Below, one piece after another: positions 1-6,762 of a stretch of 9,761 nucleotides of DNA. The position numbers and the translations under genes are program-made. Under the pieces are notes generated by a model, which saw nothing but the letters and a program-made list of their open reading frames with translations, did not search any database and was not told where the DNA came from. Position 1 is the first letter of the stretch. Every line of letters begins with the position of its first letter. Source of the DNA: DASZZV01 sp035544835 (GTDB lineage Bacteria > Acidobacteriota > Thermoanaerobaculia > Gp7-AA8); assembly GCA_035544835.1 (NCBI GenBank), contig DASZZV010000041.1, positions 1 to 9,761 of the forward strand, written 5' to 3'.

Positions 1-38
1 ACGAGAGCGTGGATGGCTCCATCACGGAGCGGAGAGGT

Positions 39-114
39 TGGTAGCGCATACGGGATTTGAACCCGTGTTACCGCCGTGAGAGGGCGGCGTCCTGGACCCC
101 TAGACGAATGCGCC
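39..114 (-). tRNA. tRNA-Glu, anticodon CTC
   Basis: Read on the minus strand, this folds into a complete cloverleaf. The 7-bp acceptor stem is GGCGCAT paired with ATGCGCT (G1-U72 wobble). The D arm contains GTCTAGGGGTCCAGGAC. The anticodon stem CCGCC/GGCGG encloses the loop CTCTCAC. The T arm is ACGGG-TTCAAAT-CCCGT. The anticodon CTC, at plus-strand positions 78-80, decodes GAG as glutamate. The discriminator base is A and the 3' CCA is encoded (plus-strand TGG at 39-41), so CCA need not be added after transcription. There is no intron or large variable arm. A small inverted repeat (GCTCC/GGAGC at 16-30) lies just past the 3' end but has no U-tract, so I do not call it a terminator. Confidence 0.96.
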
Positions 115-130
115 GTGATGCGGGAGGCGA

Positions 131-159
131 AGAGTAAACCACCTCTATGTGACTGTCAA
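131..159 (-). promoter_or_regulatory. sigma70-type promoter of the tRNA-Glu gene
   Basis: On the minus strand there is a perfect -35 TTGACA (plus positions 154-159), a 17-nt spacer and a -10 TACTCT (plus 131-136). The expected start of transcription is near 124, about ten bases before the mature tRNA 5' end at 114. Perfect -35 and optimal spacing suit a strongly expressed stable RNA. The call rests on motif match and position only. Confidence 0.75.
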
Positions 160-310
160 GAGCGGGTAACTTGTAGAGGAGACAGGAGATTCCCTCGCTC
201 GAATCGATCCAGCCACAGTGACTTTCACGCTGCTTCGAACCACCGGGCAGATCAGTTCACCGAATGGAGACCGTTCGAAACGTCCGACGATTAATATTTG
301 GAGTCATTCA

Positions 311-338
311 TTGCAGCAAGTAACTGCGAGGCTATACC
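311..338 (+). promoter_or_regulatory. candidate promoter for the secreted His-Pro protein
   Basis: TTGCAG (311-316) and TATACC (333-338) are separated by 16 nt and lie about 60 nt upstream of the ATG at 398. A second AT-rich hexamer, TATAGA (341-346), is an alternative -10. The rest of the 115-397 gap shows no gene or clear structure. The translation signal is a weak purine stretch, AGAGAGA (384-390), seven bases before the ATG. Confidence 0.35.
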
Positions 339-397
339 CGTATAGACTTACGCCGTAGAGAACTCAGAGAATAAGAATCTAACAGAGAGAACGAAAC

Positions 398-931
398 ATG
401 AAACTGATCAACACAGTGCTGTCCGTACTCACTATCACCTACTCGGGAATGCTTTTCGCCCAGGAACATCCCACGGCAACCAAGAGCGAGCATCCGAAGG
501 CTCCCGCCCCCACGACGACCGTCGCCAAGGAACACCCGGAGCATCCCAAGGGCGACAAAGCGAAGGCCGAGACGGCGAAGAAGTTCTCGATGGATGAGCT
601 CGAAAACGCCATTAAGCGTGACGTAGCGACCAAGGAAAAAGCCGGCGGCGGCTATCTCAAGCTCAACGACAAAGCCACCAAGAAAACCTGGCTTCTGAAA
701 CTCGACCACGTCCACCGCGAGAGGCTGTCCCAGCTCGATTCTCACACCTATTTCGCCTGCAGTGACTTCAAGTCGAAAGACGGTCATCTCGTCGACGTCG
801 ACTTCTTCGAGAAAGAAAAAGATGGGAAGCTCGAAATGTCCGACATGACCATCCACAAGGTCGACGGGAAAGCGCGATACGGATGGGAAGAGAAGGACGG
901 TTTCTGGAAACGTGTCCCTGTTGCGAAGTAG
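398..931 (+). CDS. secreted 177-aa protein with His-Pro repeats, function unknown
   Basis: I do not recognise the family. The first 21 residues look like a Sec signal peptide: Lys at position 2, a hydrophobic stretch to about residue 20, and a plausible signal peptidase I site after LFA (A21|Q22). Residues 22-62 form a low-complexity linker rich in Lys, Ala, Pro and Thr that carries four EHP tripeptides (residues 23, 31, 45 and 48). The rest, about 63-177, looks folded: charged, with two Trp near the C-terminus and one Cys (121). The spaced His residues could bind metal, but nothing shows this directly. The protein is probably periplasmic, tethered or free. It appears monocistronic: the next gene starts more than 280 bases downstream, beyond palindromic repeats. 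The start is the only ATG that yields the signal peptide and follows a weak AGAGAGA ribosome site. Confidence 0.8.
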   Translation: MKLINTVLSVLTITYSGMLFAQEHPTATKSEHPKAPAPTTTVAKEHPEHPKGDKAKAETAKKFSMDELENAIKRDVATKEKAGGGYLKLNDKATKKTWLLKLDHVHRERLSQLDSHTYFACSDFKSKDGHLVDVDFFEKEKDGKLEMSDMTIHKVDGKARYGWEEKDGFWKRVPVAK

Positions 932-977
932 GACGTCAGTCGAACAGTGCGTCCCGTTCTAGTGACACCAATAGTCA

Positions 978-1083
978 CTCGTCATTCTGAGGCCGCGGCG
1001 CTCGGCCGAAGAATCTCCCATGGCAGGATCCAGATTTAGATCGGCCTATCTTGAGATTCTTCCCTGCGGCTCAGAGTGACGAG
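978..1083. repeat. imperfect palindromic intergenic repeat (REP-like)
   Basis: The left arm (978-1017) begins CTCGTCATTCTGAG and ends GAAGAATCTC. The right arm (1053-1083) begins GAGATTCTTCCC and ends CTCAGAGTGACGAG. The reverse complement of the right arm matches the left one except for a few substitutions and about nine extra bases in the left arm. A short separate hairpin, AGTGAC/GTCACT with a 7-nt loop (961-979), precedes it and overlaps its first bases. There is no U-tract, so factor-independent termination is not supported. No ORF or transposase is associated. It looks like a dispersed non-coding palindrome of the type that occurs in many copies per genome; copy number cannot be seen here. 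Confidence 0.75.
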
Positions 1084-1085
1084 CT

Positions 1086-1135
1086 TGTCATCCTCTCTTC
1101 AACGACGTCCAAGTCGTTCCACGGCTCGGATGACA
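1086..1135. repeat. second nested palindrome upstream of carA
   Basis: The outer arms TGTCATCC (1086-1093) and GGATGACA (1128-1135) are perfectly complementary. Inside them AACGAC (1101-1106) and GTCGTT (1113-1118) form a second stem with a 6-nt loop. It begins two bases after the previous palindrome ends, so the two make a nearly continuous structured block from about 961 to 1135. It could be a second repeat unit or a leader structure. The predicted carA promoter lies downstream of it. Confidence 0.5.
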
Positions 1136-1180
1136 GCAACGCAAAAACCCTCCGAGTCCATCGAACCTTCACGACTTTTT

Positions 1181-1208
1181 TTGACTCCACCACCTTCCTG
1201 CGTAAGAT
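1181..1208 (+). promoter_or_regulatory. candidate carA promoter implying a leaderless mRNA
   Basis: TTGACT (1181-1186) and TAAGAT (1203-1208) are separated by 16 nt. A start of transcription 6-7 bases after the -10 would fall at 1214-1215, the A of the carA ATG at 1215. There is no recognisable Shine-Dalgarno sequence before that ATG, which agrees with leaderless translation. A promoter further upstream, inside the repeat block, cannot be excluded. Confidence 0.5.
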
Positions 1209-1214
1209 GGCCGC

Positions 1215-2324
1215 ATGTCCAAGGCGCGCCTGTTACTCGAGGATGGAACGGAGTTCGTTGGAGAGGGTTTCGGCTGGGCGCAGAACGGCATCGGCGAGGT
1301 GGTCTTCAACACTTCACTCACCGGCTATCAGGAAATTGCCACAGACCCCTCCTATCGATTTCAAATCGTGATCATGACGTATCCACACATCGGGAACTAC
1401 GGCACCGAGGAAAGCGCGGCACAGAGCGATGGTCCTCAGGTATCAGGCTTCGTCGTGCGCGATCTATTCGCTCATCCGTCGAAGCCCGGCGCAGAGGTCT
1501 CGCTCGGTGATTACTTCATGGAGAACAGGATCCCCGGCATCTGCGGCGTCGATACGCGTGCCCTGACCAGACACATCCGCTCCAAGGGAGCGATGCGCGG
1601 GATGATCACGTCTGGCGACCGCGGGCGCGACGAACTGCTCGAGGAGCTCCGCCGGGCGCCCAGCATGAGCGGCCTCGATCTGGTTCAACATGTGACGACA
1701 TTGCGCCCTTATGAAGTCACCGGGCCAGCGCCATCATCCCTTCTAAAAATCGCCGTGTACGACTTCGGCGTGAAGCGAGACATTCTGCAGCGTATCGCCG
1801 GTCTGGGCTGTCGGGTAGTGGTCTACCCGGCCACGACCCATCCTGACGAGATCCTCGACGCGAAGTTCGACGGCGTAGTTCTGTCCAACGGCCCGGGAGA
1901 TCCGGAGCCCGTTCAGTACGCGCAGGCCAACATCAAAAAACTGATCGGACGAATACCGATTTTCGGGATCTGTCTCGGACATCAGCTGCTCGGCCTGGCC
2001 CTGGGTGGTCGAACTTACAAACTGAAATTCGGTCATCGTGGCGGCAACCATCCCGTCAAGGAGCTCAAGACCGGGCGAATCGAGATCACGGCGCAGAACC
2101 ACGGCTTCTCGGTCGACGCCGACTCGCTCAAGGAGTCGGACGTAGAATTCACGCACGTTAATCTGAACGATGGAACGCTCGAGGGATTCCGCCACCGACG
2201 CGAGCCGGTGGTGGCCGTGCAGTATCACCCTGAAGCTGCGCCGGGTCCGCACGATTCGTTTTACCTCTTCGATGATTTCCTCAAGATGATCGACGAATAC
2301 AAACCATCGGCCGTCACGATTTGA
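1215..2324 (+). CDS. carA: carbamoyl-phosphate synthase small (glutaminase) subunit
   Basis: This subunit hydrolyses glutamine and channels ammonia to the large subunit CarB, which makes carbamoyl phosphate for pyrimidine and arginine synthesis in the cytoplasm. The N-terminal CPSase small-chain domain (about 1-165) has the family signature FNTSLTGYQE (31-40). The C-terminal class I glutamine amidotransferase domain (about 177-360) contains SNGPGDP (224-230), the nucleophile Cys253 in GICLGHQ, and the His338/Glu340 pair in QYHPEAAPGPHD. All catalytic residues are present and the 369-aa length is normal, so it should be active. The ATG at 1215 is preferred because the ATG at 1207 is out of frame. 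carB is not adjacent, which is unusual compared with the common carAB operon. The gene overlaps the next by 4 nt, so the two are probably co-transcribed. Confidence 0.97.
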   Translation: MSKARLLLEDGTEFVGEGFGWAQNGIGEVVFNTSLTGYQEIATDPSYRFQIVIMTYPHIGNYGTEESAAQSDGPQVSGFVVRDLFAHPSKPGAEVSLGDYFMENRIPGICGVDTRALTRHIRSKGAMRGMITSGDRGRDELLEELRRAPSMSGLDLVQHVTTLRPYEVTGPAPSSLLKIAVYDFGVKRDILQRIAGLGCRVVVYPATTHPDEILDAKFDGVVLSNGPGDPEPVQYAQANIKKLIGRIPIFGICLGHQLLGLALGGRTYKLKFGHRGGNHPVKELKTGRIEITAQNHGFSVDADSLKESDVEFTHVNLNDGTLEGFRHRREPVVAVQYHPEAAPGPHDSFYLFDDFLKMIDEYKPSAVTI

Positions 2325-3544
2325 ACCTGCCTCTGGCGATCGCCTGGCGCTACTTCAAGCGCCCAACCGACCGTCTCGTCTCCGCGGTCGGCTTTGCCTC
2401 CATTCTCGGCCTGATCATCGGAGTCATGGCGCTGGTCATCTCCATGGCTCTGATGACCGGGTACAGGCTCGATCTGGAGCGCAAACTCCTGGGCGGCAAT
2501 GCCGAGCTGTTCCTCTACTCAGTAGACGGAAACATCAAAAATACTGCCGAGGTCCTTCGATCCGTCCAGCCGGTTCCCGGCGTCGAGCGGGCGTCACCGG
2601 TGGTATTCCAACACGCCCTGGTGGCATCCGAGCAGCACAGCAGCGGCGAGCCGGTGATGTTGAAGGGAGTGGAGCCGTCGCGCGGTGAGACCTCCTCGAT
2701 GCTCGGGAAGATCGTCGGCTCTCGCCGCACCTTTCGAGCTACCGACGGGACGTCCGGCATCGCCGTCGGCACCTACCTCGCCCAGCGCCTTCAGGTGCAG
2801 GTGGGAGACGCGGTCACTGTCACTGTACCTACCGAGCACTCCGGAAATTTCCTCCCGCGCTCCGCGACCTTTCTCGTCACCAACATCTACGCGACCGGCT
2901 TTTACGAGTTCGACGCGCGATGGATGTTTCTCGATCTGAACGAGGCAGAATCGCTCTTCGAGACCCATGGTGAGGCGAATCTGATCGAGTTTCAGCTCCA
3001 GCCCGGCTCGGATCTGGCCCATGTCGCCGCTGCCGTCGCCGACCGAACGGGGCGGCGCTACACCGTGACCGACTGGCGTCAGATGAATCGCCAGCTCTTC
3101 TCCCTTCTCAAGATCCAGCAGCTGGTCCTCTTCATCGTCCTGGGGCTCATCGTTTTCGTCTCGACCTTCAACATCGTCTCCACGCTCATCATGACAGTGC
3201 ATGAGAAACGACAGGAGATCGGCATTCTGATGTCGATGGGCGGCGACCGCTCCCTCATCCGTCGTGTCTTCGTCTGGTACGGCACACTTGTGGGAGTGGC
3301 AGGCACGCTGCTCGGCATCGGCCTCGGCGCTCTGGTCTGTCTGGTGATCACGCAGTTCAAGCTCGTGTCGTTCGGGCCCGAGATCGCCGAGGTTTACTTC
3401 GTCTCGTCAATCCCTTTCATCACCAGGCCGGGCGACCTGCTGATCATTGCAGTCTTCACCGTCTCAGTCTCTTTTCTGGCCACGCTCATCCCGTCGATGC
3501 GGGCAGCGAGACTCAATCCGATCGAGGCGCTGCGCCACGAGTAG
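2321..3544 (+). CDS. LolC/LolE-family lipoprotein-releasing ABC transporter permease
   Basis: This is an inner-membrane permease of the type that, with the ATPase LolD, extracts lipoproteins from the inner membrane and passes them to the chaperone LolA. It has the expected layout: TM1 (about 22-47), a periplasmic MacB-like domain (about 48-262), then an FtsX-type domain with TM helices near 266-290, 316-345 and 371-392. The cytoplasmic EKRQEIGILMSMG (295-307) is the coupling segment expected to contact the ATPase. The C-terminal PSMRAARLNPIEALRHE is typical of the family. The 407-aa length is normal. LolC, LolE and fused LolF cannot be told apart from this sequence alone, so no symbol is given. 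Translation appears to start at TTG 2321, which shares TTGA with the carA stop. No lolD follows; the gene ends at a palindromic repeat. Confidence 0.9.
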   Translation: MNLPLAIAWRYFKRPTDRLVSAVGFASILGLIIGVMALVISMALMTGYRLDLERKLLGGNAELFLYSVDGNIKNTAEVLRSVQPVPGVERASPVVFQHALVASEQHSSGEPVMLKGVEPSRGETSSMLGKIVGSRRTFRATDGTSGIAVGTYLAQRLQVQVGDAVTVTVPTEHSGNFLPRSATFLVTNIYATGFYEFDARWMFLDLNEAESLFETHGEANLIEFQLQPGSDLAHVAAAVADRTGRRYTVTDWRQMNRQLFSLLKIQQLVLFIVLGLIVFVSTFNIVSTLIMTVHEKRQEIGILMSMGGDRSLIRRVFVWYGTLVGVAGTLLGIGLGALVCLVITQFKLVSFGPEIAEVYFVSSIPFITRPGDLLIIAVFTVSVSFLATLIPSMRAARLNPIEALRHE

Positions 3545-3548
3545 ATTT

Positions 3549-3671
3549 TTGTGTGGCACAGGCACTCTTGCCTGTGTGTCGGCCGTCGAGGCCGACTTCT
3601 CTGTTGAATTGCAGTAGAAACGCCGCGGCTCCACGCCGCGGCACACAGGCAAGAGTGCCTGTGCCACACAA
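3549..3671. repeat. composite palindrome with perfect 30-bp arms between convergent genes
   Basis: The arms at 3549-3578 and 3642-3671 are exact reverse complements. Each arm is itself a hairpin: CACAGGCA/TGCCTGTG around CTCT. The interior holds two more stems, GTCGGCC/GGCCGAC (3578-3596) and GCCGCGG/CCGCGGC (around 3622-3642). The structure starts five bases after the permease stop and ends 18 bases before the end of the convergent TPR gene. It could act as a bidirectional barrier to transcription, but it lacks a good U-tract and its nested form fits a dispersed palindromic element better. No coding sequence is within it. Confidence 0.9.
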
Positions 3672-3689
3672 GAAGCAACCGAGCGTTCA

Positions 3690-4256
3690 TCAGTGGTTGT
3701 GTATCGAGTACCAAAGCGTACCGCCAACAGACCCGGCCAGCACCGCCATGGAGGCGATGATCTTCAGCACCATCTGCGTTCGCGGCATATACCGAAGGTG
3801 ACCCAGAACCCGGTTCACCGGATTGTCGCGATGAAGAAAAAGGATCGGCACGGGGGCTCGGTAGTTCATCTGGTCTCGCAGAGCGAGGAGGGTACCGTCC
3901 TTGGGCATTCTTGATAGCCCTTCCTCGAGGACCTTCACGGCAGCGCGACGATTTTTCGCCTGCAGATAAATGCGGATCAGATTCCCGTGGTGAGCCGAAT
4001 CATAGAACTGCGCCTGAATGGCCTTTCGGCAAAGGTCGGCACCGAGCTTCAGCTTCTTCTCCACTCGGGCCAGGCAAAGCCCGTAATACGAGAGACCCTC
4101 CACGGGTGCCGCTTCCGGGTTTTTCTCATAAATGGCTCGAAAGAGTCGGAGAGCCGCCGAAAAATCGCCGCGTTCAACCGCCGTGATGCCCATCTTGATC
4201 GCGGCGTAGAACTCCGAGTCATTCCCCGATGGGGGGCCGGTAAAAGAGGGGGCCAT
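3690..4256 (-). CDS. TPR protein with C-terminal membrane anchor
   Basis: This 188-aa protein probably scaffolds protein contacts at the inner membrane. Residues about 16-121 resemble two or three tetratricopeptide repeats; the clearest helices are GDFSAALRLFRAIYEKNP (30-47) and the HHGNLIRIYLQAKNRRAAVKVLEEGL stretch (from residue 89). A basic segment (about 142-160) is followed by one hydrophobic helix (about 163-183) and only five residues after it, so it looks tail-anchored with the TPR domain in the cytoplasm. There is no N-terminal signal peptide. It begins 19 nt downstream of murI and is very likely the last gene of the operon. The ATG at 4254-4256 has no strong ribosome site. The partner and process are unknown; the murI linkage hints at the cell envelope, but that is only inference. 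Confidence 0.82.
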   Translation of the reverse strand: MAPSFTGPPSGNDSEFYAAIKMGITAVERGDFSAALRLFRAIYEKNPEAAPVEGLSYYGLCLARVEKKLKLGADLCRKAIQAQFYDSAHHGNLIRIYLQAKNRRAAVKVLEEGLSRMPKDGTLLALRDQMNYRAPVPILFLHRDNPVNRVLGHLRYMPRTQMVLKIIASMAVLAGSVGGTLWYSIHNH

Positions 4257-4275
4257 TAGTGACCAGGAAGATATA

Positions 4276-5127
4276 TCAAACAGAACCGCCCGCGTGTATC
4301 AGGGCGGGAGCGGTACTGGAGAGATCGACTAACTCGAGATTTCGAATGGCATGATCGAGAAAGTCGCCGGCGATTCTACTGAAGCGCTCCGCGGCATCGG
4401 TGACGAGATACAGGTGCTCGGAGCGGCGCGAAGGCGACACCAATCCCCTGGCCTCGAGCTCATCGCGCACCCGATGGGCTGTCGTTTCGGCGGAGTCGAC
4501 GATGGCCACGGAATCCCCGAGAACCAGCTCGATGGTATTGCGCAGGATCGGGTAATGGGTGCAACCGAGAACGAGTGTGTCGATGCCGATGTCGAGCATG
4601 GGCCGGAGATACACCTCGGCAACCTCGCGAGCGACTCGTGTATTGGCCCATCCCTCCTCGGCTAGTGGCACGAAGAGAGGACATGACGACTCCACGACCT
4701 GGATGTCGGGACGCAACGCATGAATCGCCGCCGTATATGCGCGGGCTCGTACCGTCCCCTCAGTGGCGATGACGCCGACATGCCCTTTCGTAACTCTCAC
4801 CGCCGCGGTCGCGCCGGGCTCGACGACTCCGATCACCGGAATGGAAAGCTCCTGCCGAAGGTGCGGCAATGCCGCGGCAGTGGCCGTGTTGCAGGCCACC
4901 ACCAGCATCTTGATGTCGCGTCCGAGAAGATAGTGCGCGGCCTCTCGCGCGTAGCGCTGAACCGTTTCCTGAGACTTGGTGCCGTAAGGAACCCGGGCCG
5001 AATCGCCGAGGTAGATCAGGGACTCATCAGGAAGGAGCCGCTCGATTTCCCGGAAGACCGTGAGCCCGCCGACACCACTGTCGAAAATTCCTATCGGACC
5101 TGGCGCGGTGTGTCGCACGGGCCTCAT
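4276..5127 (-). CDS. murI: glutamate racemase
   Basis: It converts L-glutamate to D-glutamate, the second residue of the peptidoglycan stem peptide, by a cofactor-independent two-cysteine mechanism in the cytoplasm. The N-terminal motif IFDSGVGG (14-21) supplies Asp16 and Ser17. The first catalytic cysteine is Cys79 in ACNTATA, and the second is Cys189 in GCTHYP with His191. The substrate-binding YGT lies at 48-50 and GVVEPG at 100-105. The 283-aa length is within the family range, and all key residues are intact. The ATG forms a 4-nt ATGA overlap with the stop of the upstream regulator gene, implying translational coupling. The short extension before PIGIFDSG (residues 1-10) is not conserved in the family but comes with the only sensible start. 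Confidence 0.96.
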   Translation of the reverse strand: MRPVRHTAPGPIGIFDSGVGGLTVFREIERLLPDESLIYLGDSARVPYGTKSQETVQRYAREAAHYLLGRDIKMLVVACNTATAAALPHLRQELSIPVIGVVEPGATAAVRVTKGHVGVIATEGTVRARAYTAAIHALRPDIQVVESSCPLFVPLAEEGWANTRVAREVAEVYLRPMLDIGIDTLVLGCTHYPILRNTIELVLGDSVAIVDSAETTAHRVRDELEARGLVSPSRRSEHLYLVTDAAERFSRIAGDFLDHAIRNLELVDLSSTAPALIHAGGSV

Positions 5128-6512
5128 GAAGCAGTCTCATCAGCCTCGGCCATGCCGATGCCTTCCCGTTTGATGCCGTATTGCTCGATTTTCTTATAGA
5201 GATTCGAGCGCGGCGTGTCGATGGCCTCCGCGGTCCTGGAAACATTCCATCCGTTCTCGCGAAGTTTGGCGAGAATGAAGGCGCGTTCCGAATGGTCCTT
5301 GAACTCCTGAAGCGTATTGAGCTTGAGCGAGGAGTCGACGATTTCCTCAGGTGCGCGGAAGAAGTCGGGAGGAAGATTTTTCAGCTCGATGGTTTCCGCC
5401 GGCGACATGATCACCAGCCGCTCGATGAGGTTGCGAAGCTCACGCACGTTCCCACGCCAGCGGGCGTCTTCCAACGCTCTGAGTGCCGGTGCCGAGAACG
5501 TTCTCGGCTTGTAGTTGTGCTCGATCGAATAGAGCTGCGCGAAGTGCTCGGCCAGGACAGGAATGTCATCGCGGCGCTCCCGCAGCGGGGGGGTGCGGAC
5601 GGGAATCACACTGAGCCTGTAGTAGAGGTCTTCCCGAAAGCGCCCGTTCCGAATCTCTTCCTGCAGGTCCTTATTCGTTGCTGCGATCACGCGGACGTCC
5701 ACAGTGACGACGGTCGCCGATCCGACCGGCTCGACCTGGCCCTCCTGCAACACGCGGAGAACTTTGGCCTGGGTGCGAAGCGACATGTCTCCAATCTCGT
5801 CGAGAAAGATCGTGCCTCCGTCGGCGGCGACGAACTTGCCGGTCTGCTTCCGCACTGCGCCGGTGAATGATCCCTTCTCGTGACCGAACAGTTCCGATTC
5901 GATCAGTTCCTCGGGGATGGCCGCGCAGTTCACCTGAATGAAAGGCTGATCGGCGCGTGAGGAAAGTCGATGGATGGCGCGGGCGACGAGCTCTTTTCCG
6001 GTGCCCGACTCCCCCTGGATCAGAACAGTCGCCTTGGTCGGTGCAGCCCGTTCGATCTGATCGTTGAGCTCCTTCATCGGAGCCGATTCGCCGACGATCT
6101 GATACTCGCGCTGCTGCTTTTCTCGATAATCCGAATTCTCTTCTTCGAGACTGCGCTGTCTGATCGCGTTACGAACCGCCAGCAGGAGGCGGTCGCGATT
6201 GAGTGGCTTCTCGAGGAAATCGAAAGCACCCAGTTTGGTGCACTCCACAGCCGTGTGCACGTCGCCATGCCCTGACACCATGATCACCGGCGTGGAGACC
6301 TTCTGGGTCTTGAAGTTGTCGAGGACTTCCATCCCGTCAAGAACCGGCATCTTGATGTCGAGCAGGATGACGTCATAGTCAGTCTTCCGTGCTTTGTCGA
6401 TGCCGTCCTGACCCGAGCGAGCCTCGTCGACTCGATGACCCTCATACTCGAGGGTCATCTTAATGGCCTCACGAATCGCAGTCTCGTCGTCTATTACCAG
6501 TACTCTCGCCAC
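5124..6512 (-). CDS. sigma54-dependent response regulator, NtrC/NtrX type
   Basis: This two-component regulator activates sigma54-RNA polymerase after phosphorylation. Numbered from the GTG start (462 aa), the receiver domain (about 1-120) has the acidic pair D8/D9, phospho-acceptor D52 in LLDIKMP and K102. The AAA+ domain (about 140-375) has Walker A GESGTGKE (167-174), a GSFTGA loop (214-219), Walker B GGTIFLDEIGDM (232-243) and FREDLYYRL (292-300). A Fis-type HTH lies near 420-447; its TPRSNLYKKIEQYGI resembles NtrX-like regulators. No sensor kinase is adjacent. The start is placed at GTG 6512 because AGGAG sits four bases upstream and the receiver domain begins at once (MARVLVIDD). An ATG at 6536 and a longer reading into the palindromic repeat add residues that do not resemble the family. 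It is the first gene of the murI operon. Confidence 0.95.
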   Translation of the reverse strand: MARVLVIDDETAIREAIKMTLEYEGHRVDEARSGQDGIDKARKTDYDVILLDIKMPVLDGMEVLDNFKTQKVSTPVIMVSGHGDVHTAVECTKLGAFDFLEKPLNRDRLLLAVRNAIRQRSLEEENSDYREKQQREYQIVGESAPMKELNDQIERAAPTKATVLIQGESGTGKELVARAIHRLSSRADQPFIQVNCAAIPEELIESELFGHEKGSFTGAVRKQTGKFVAADGGTIFLDEIGDMSLRTQAKVLRVLQEGQVEPVGSATVVTVDVRVIAATNKDLQEEIRNGRFREDLYYRLSVIPVRTPPLRERRDDIPVLAEHFAQLYSIEHNYKPRTFSAPALRALEDARWRGNVRELRNLIERLVIMSPAETIELKNLPPDFFRAPEEIVDSSLKLNTLQEFKDHSERAFILAKLRENGWNVSRTAEAIDTPRSNLYKKIEQYGIKREGIGMAEADETAS

Positions 6513-6516
6513 GTTG

Positions 6517-6540
6517 CTCCTGCTCCTGGAATGCATTGTA
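6517..6540 (-). promoter_or_regulatory. ribosome site and candidate -10 for the regulator-murI-TPR operon
   Basis: On the minus strand, AGGAG (plus 6517-6521) lies four bases before the GTG at 6512, and a second AGGAG lies at 6523-6527. A TACAAT hexamer (6535-6540) is a good -10 candidate. The matching -35 position falls at the edge of the palindromic repeat and is a poor match. The ribosome site decides the start codon; the promoter part is tentative. Confidence 0.55.
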
Positions 6541-6557
6541 AGACTGAGTTGCGATGA

Positions 6558-6762
6558 AGCCGCGTAGCGGCGACATCTCGTTAGCCCACGGCGTAAGCCG
6601 TGGGTTTCCGACGCCCAATGATATTCCGAGCCCCGTAGGGGCGGCATATCGCTCGCAGTGGGTCATTCACACGATGCCGCCCCTACGGGGCTCCGAATTA
6701 CTTGCGAGACACATACCCACGGCTTGCGCCGTGGGCTAACGAGATGTCGCCGCTATGCGGCT
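6558..6762. repeat. nested inverted repeat in the divergent promoter gap
   Basis: The outer arms 6558-6605 and 6715-6762 are 48-nt reverse complements with two mismatches. The inner arms 6623-6647 and 6674-6698 are 25-nt reverse complements with one mismatch. Each outer arm also holds its own hairpin (CCCACGGC/GCCGTGGG), and the inner arms hold GCCCC/GGGGC. Short flanks (TGAGTTGC near 6545-6552 and GCAACTCA at 6774-6781) extend the symmetry further. There is no ORF within it. The form fits a REPIN-like or other non-autonomous element mobilised in trans, possibly by a REP-associated tyrosine transposase, but no transposase is visible here. With 6763-6926 it fills the largest gene-free gap of the window. 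Confidence 0.9.

Noticed and set aside
76..294. Plus-strand 72-codon ORF at the left edge
   Set aside because: It runs antisense through most of the tRNA-Glu gene and its promoter, has no ribosome site, and the product has no recognisable features.
3554..3572. sigma54-like TGGCAC...TTGC in the palindrome arm
   Set aside because: The gap between TGGCAC and TTGC is 8 nt instead of the required 5, and the match comes from the repeat arm itself.
3549..3671. Possible CRISPR array
   Set aside because: There are two inverted copies rather than regularly spaced direct repeats, and no cas genes.
39..5127. Functional link between tRNA-Glu and glutamate racemase
   Set aside because: They are separated by several kilobases and unrelated genes; shared glutamate is coincidence as far as the sequence shows.
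5181..5870. Long plus-strand ORF (229 codons) opposite the regulator gene
   Set aside because: It is a shadow of the strongly conserved AAA+ and HTH coding sequence on the minus strand.
6513..6647. Longer N-terminus of the sigma54 activator (start at 6647 or 6536)
   Set aside because: The added residues are encoded by the palindromic repeat and do not resemble a receiver domain; AGGAG before GTG 6512 marks a better start.
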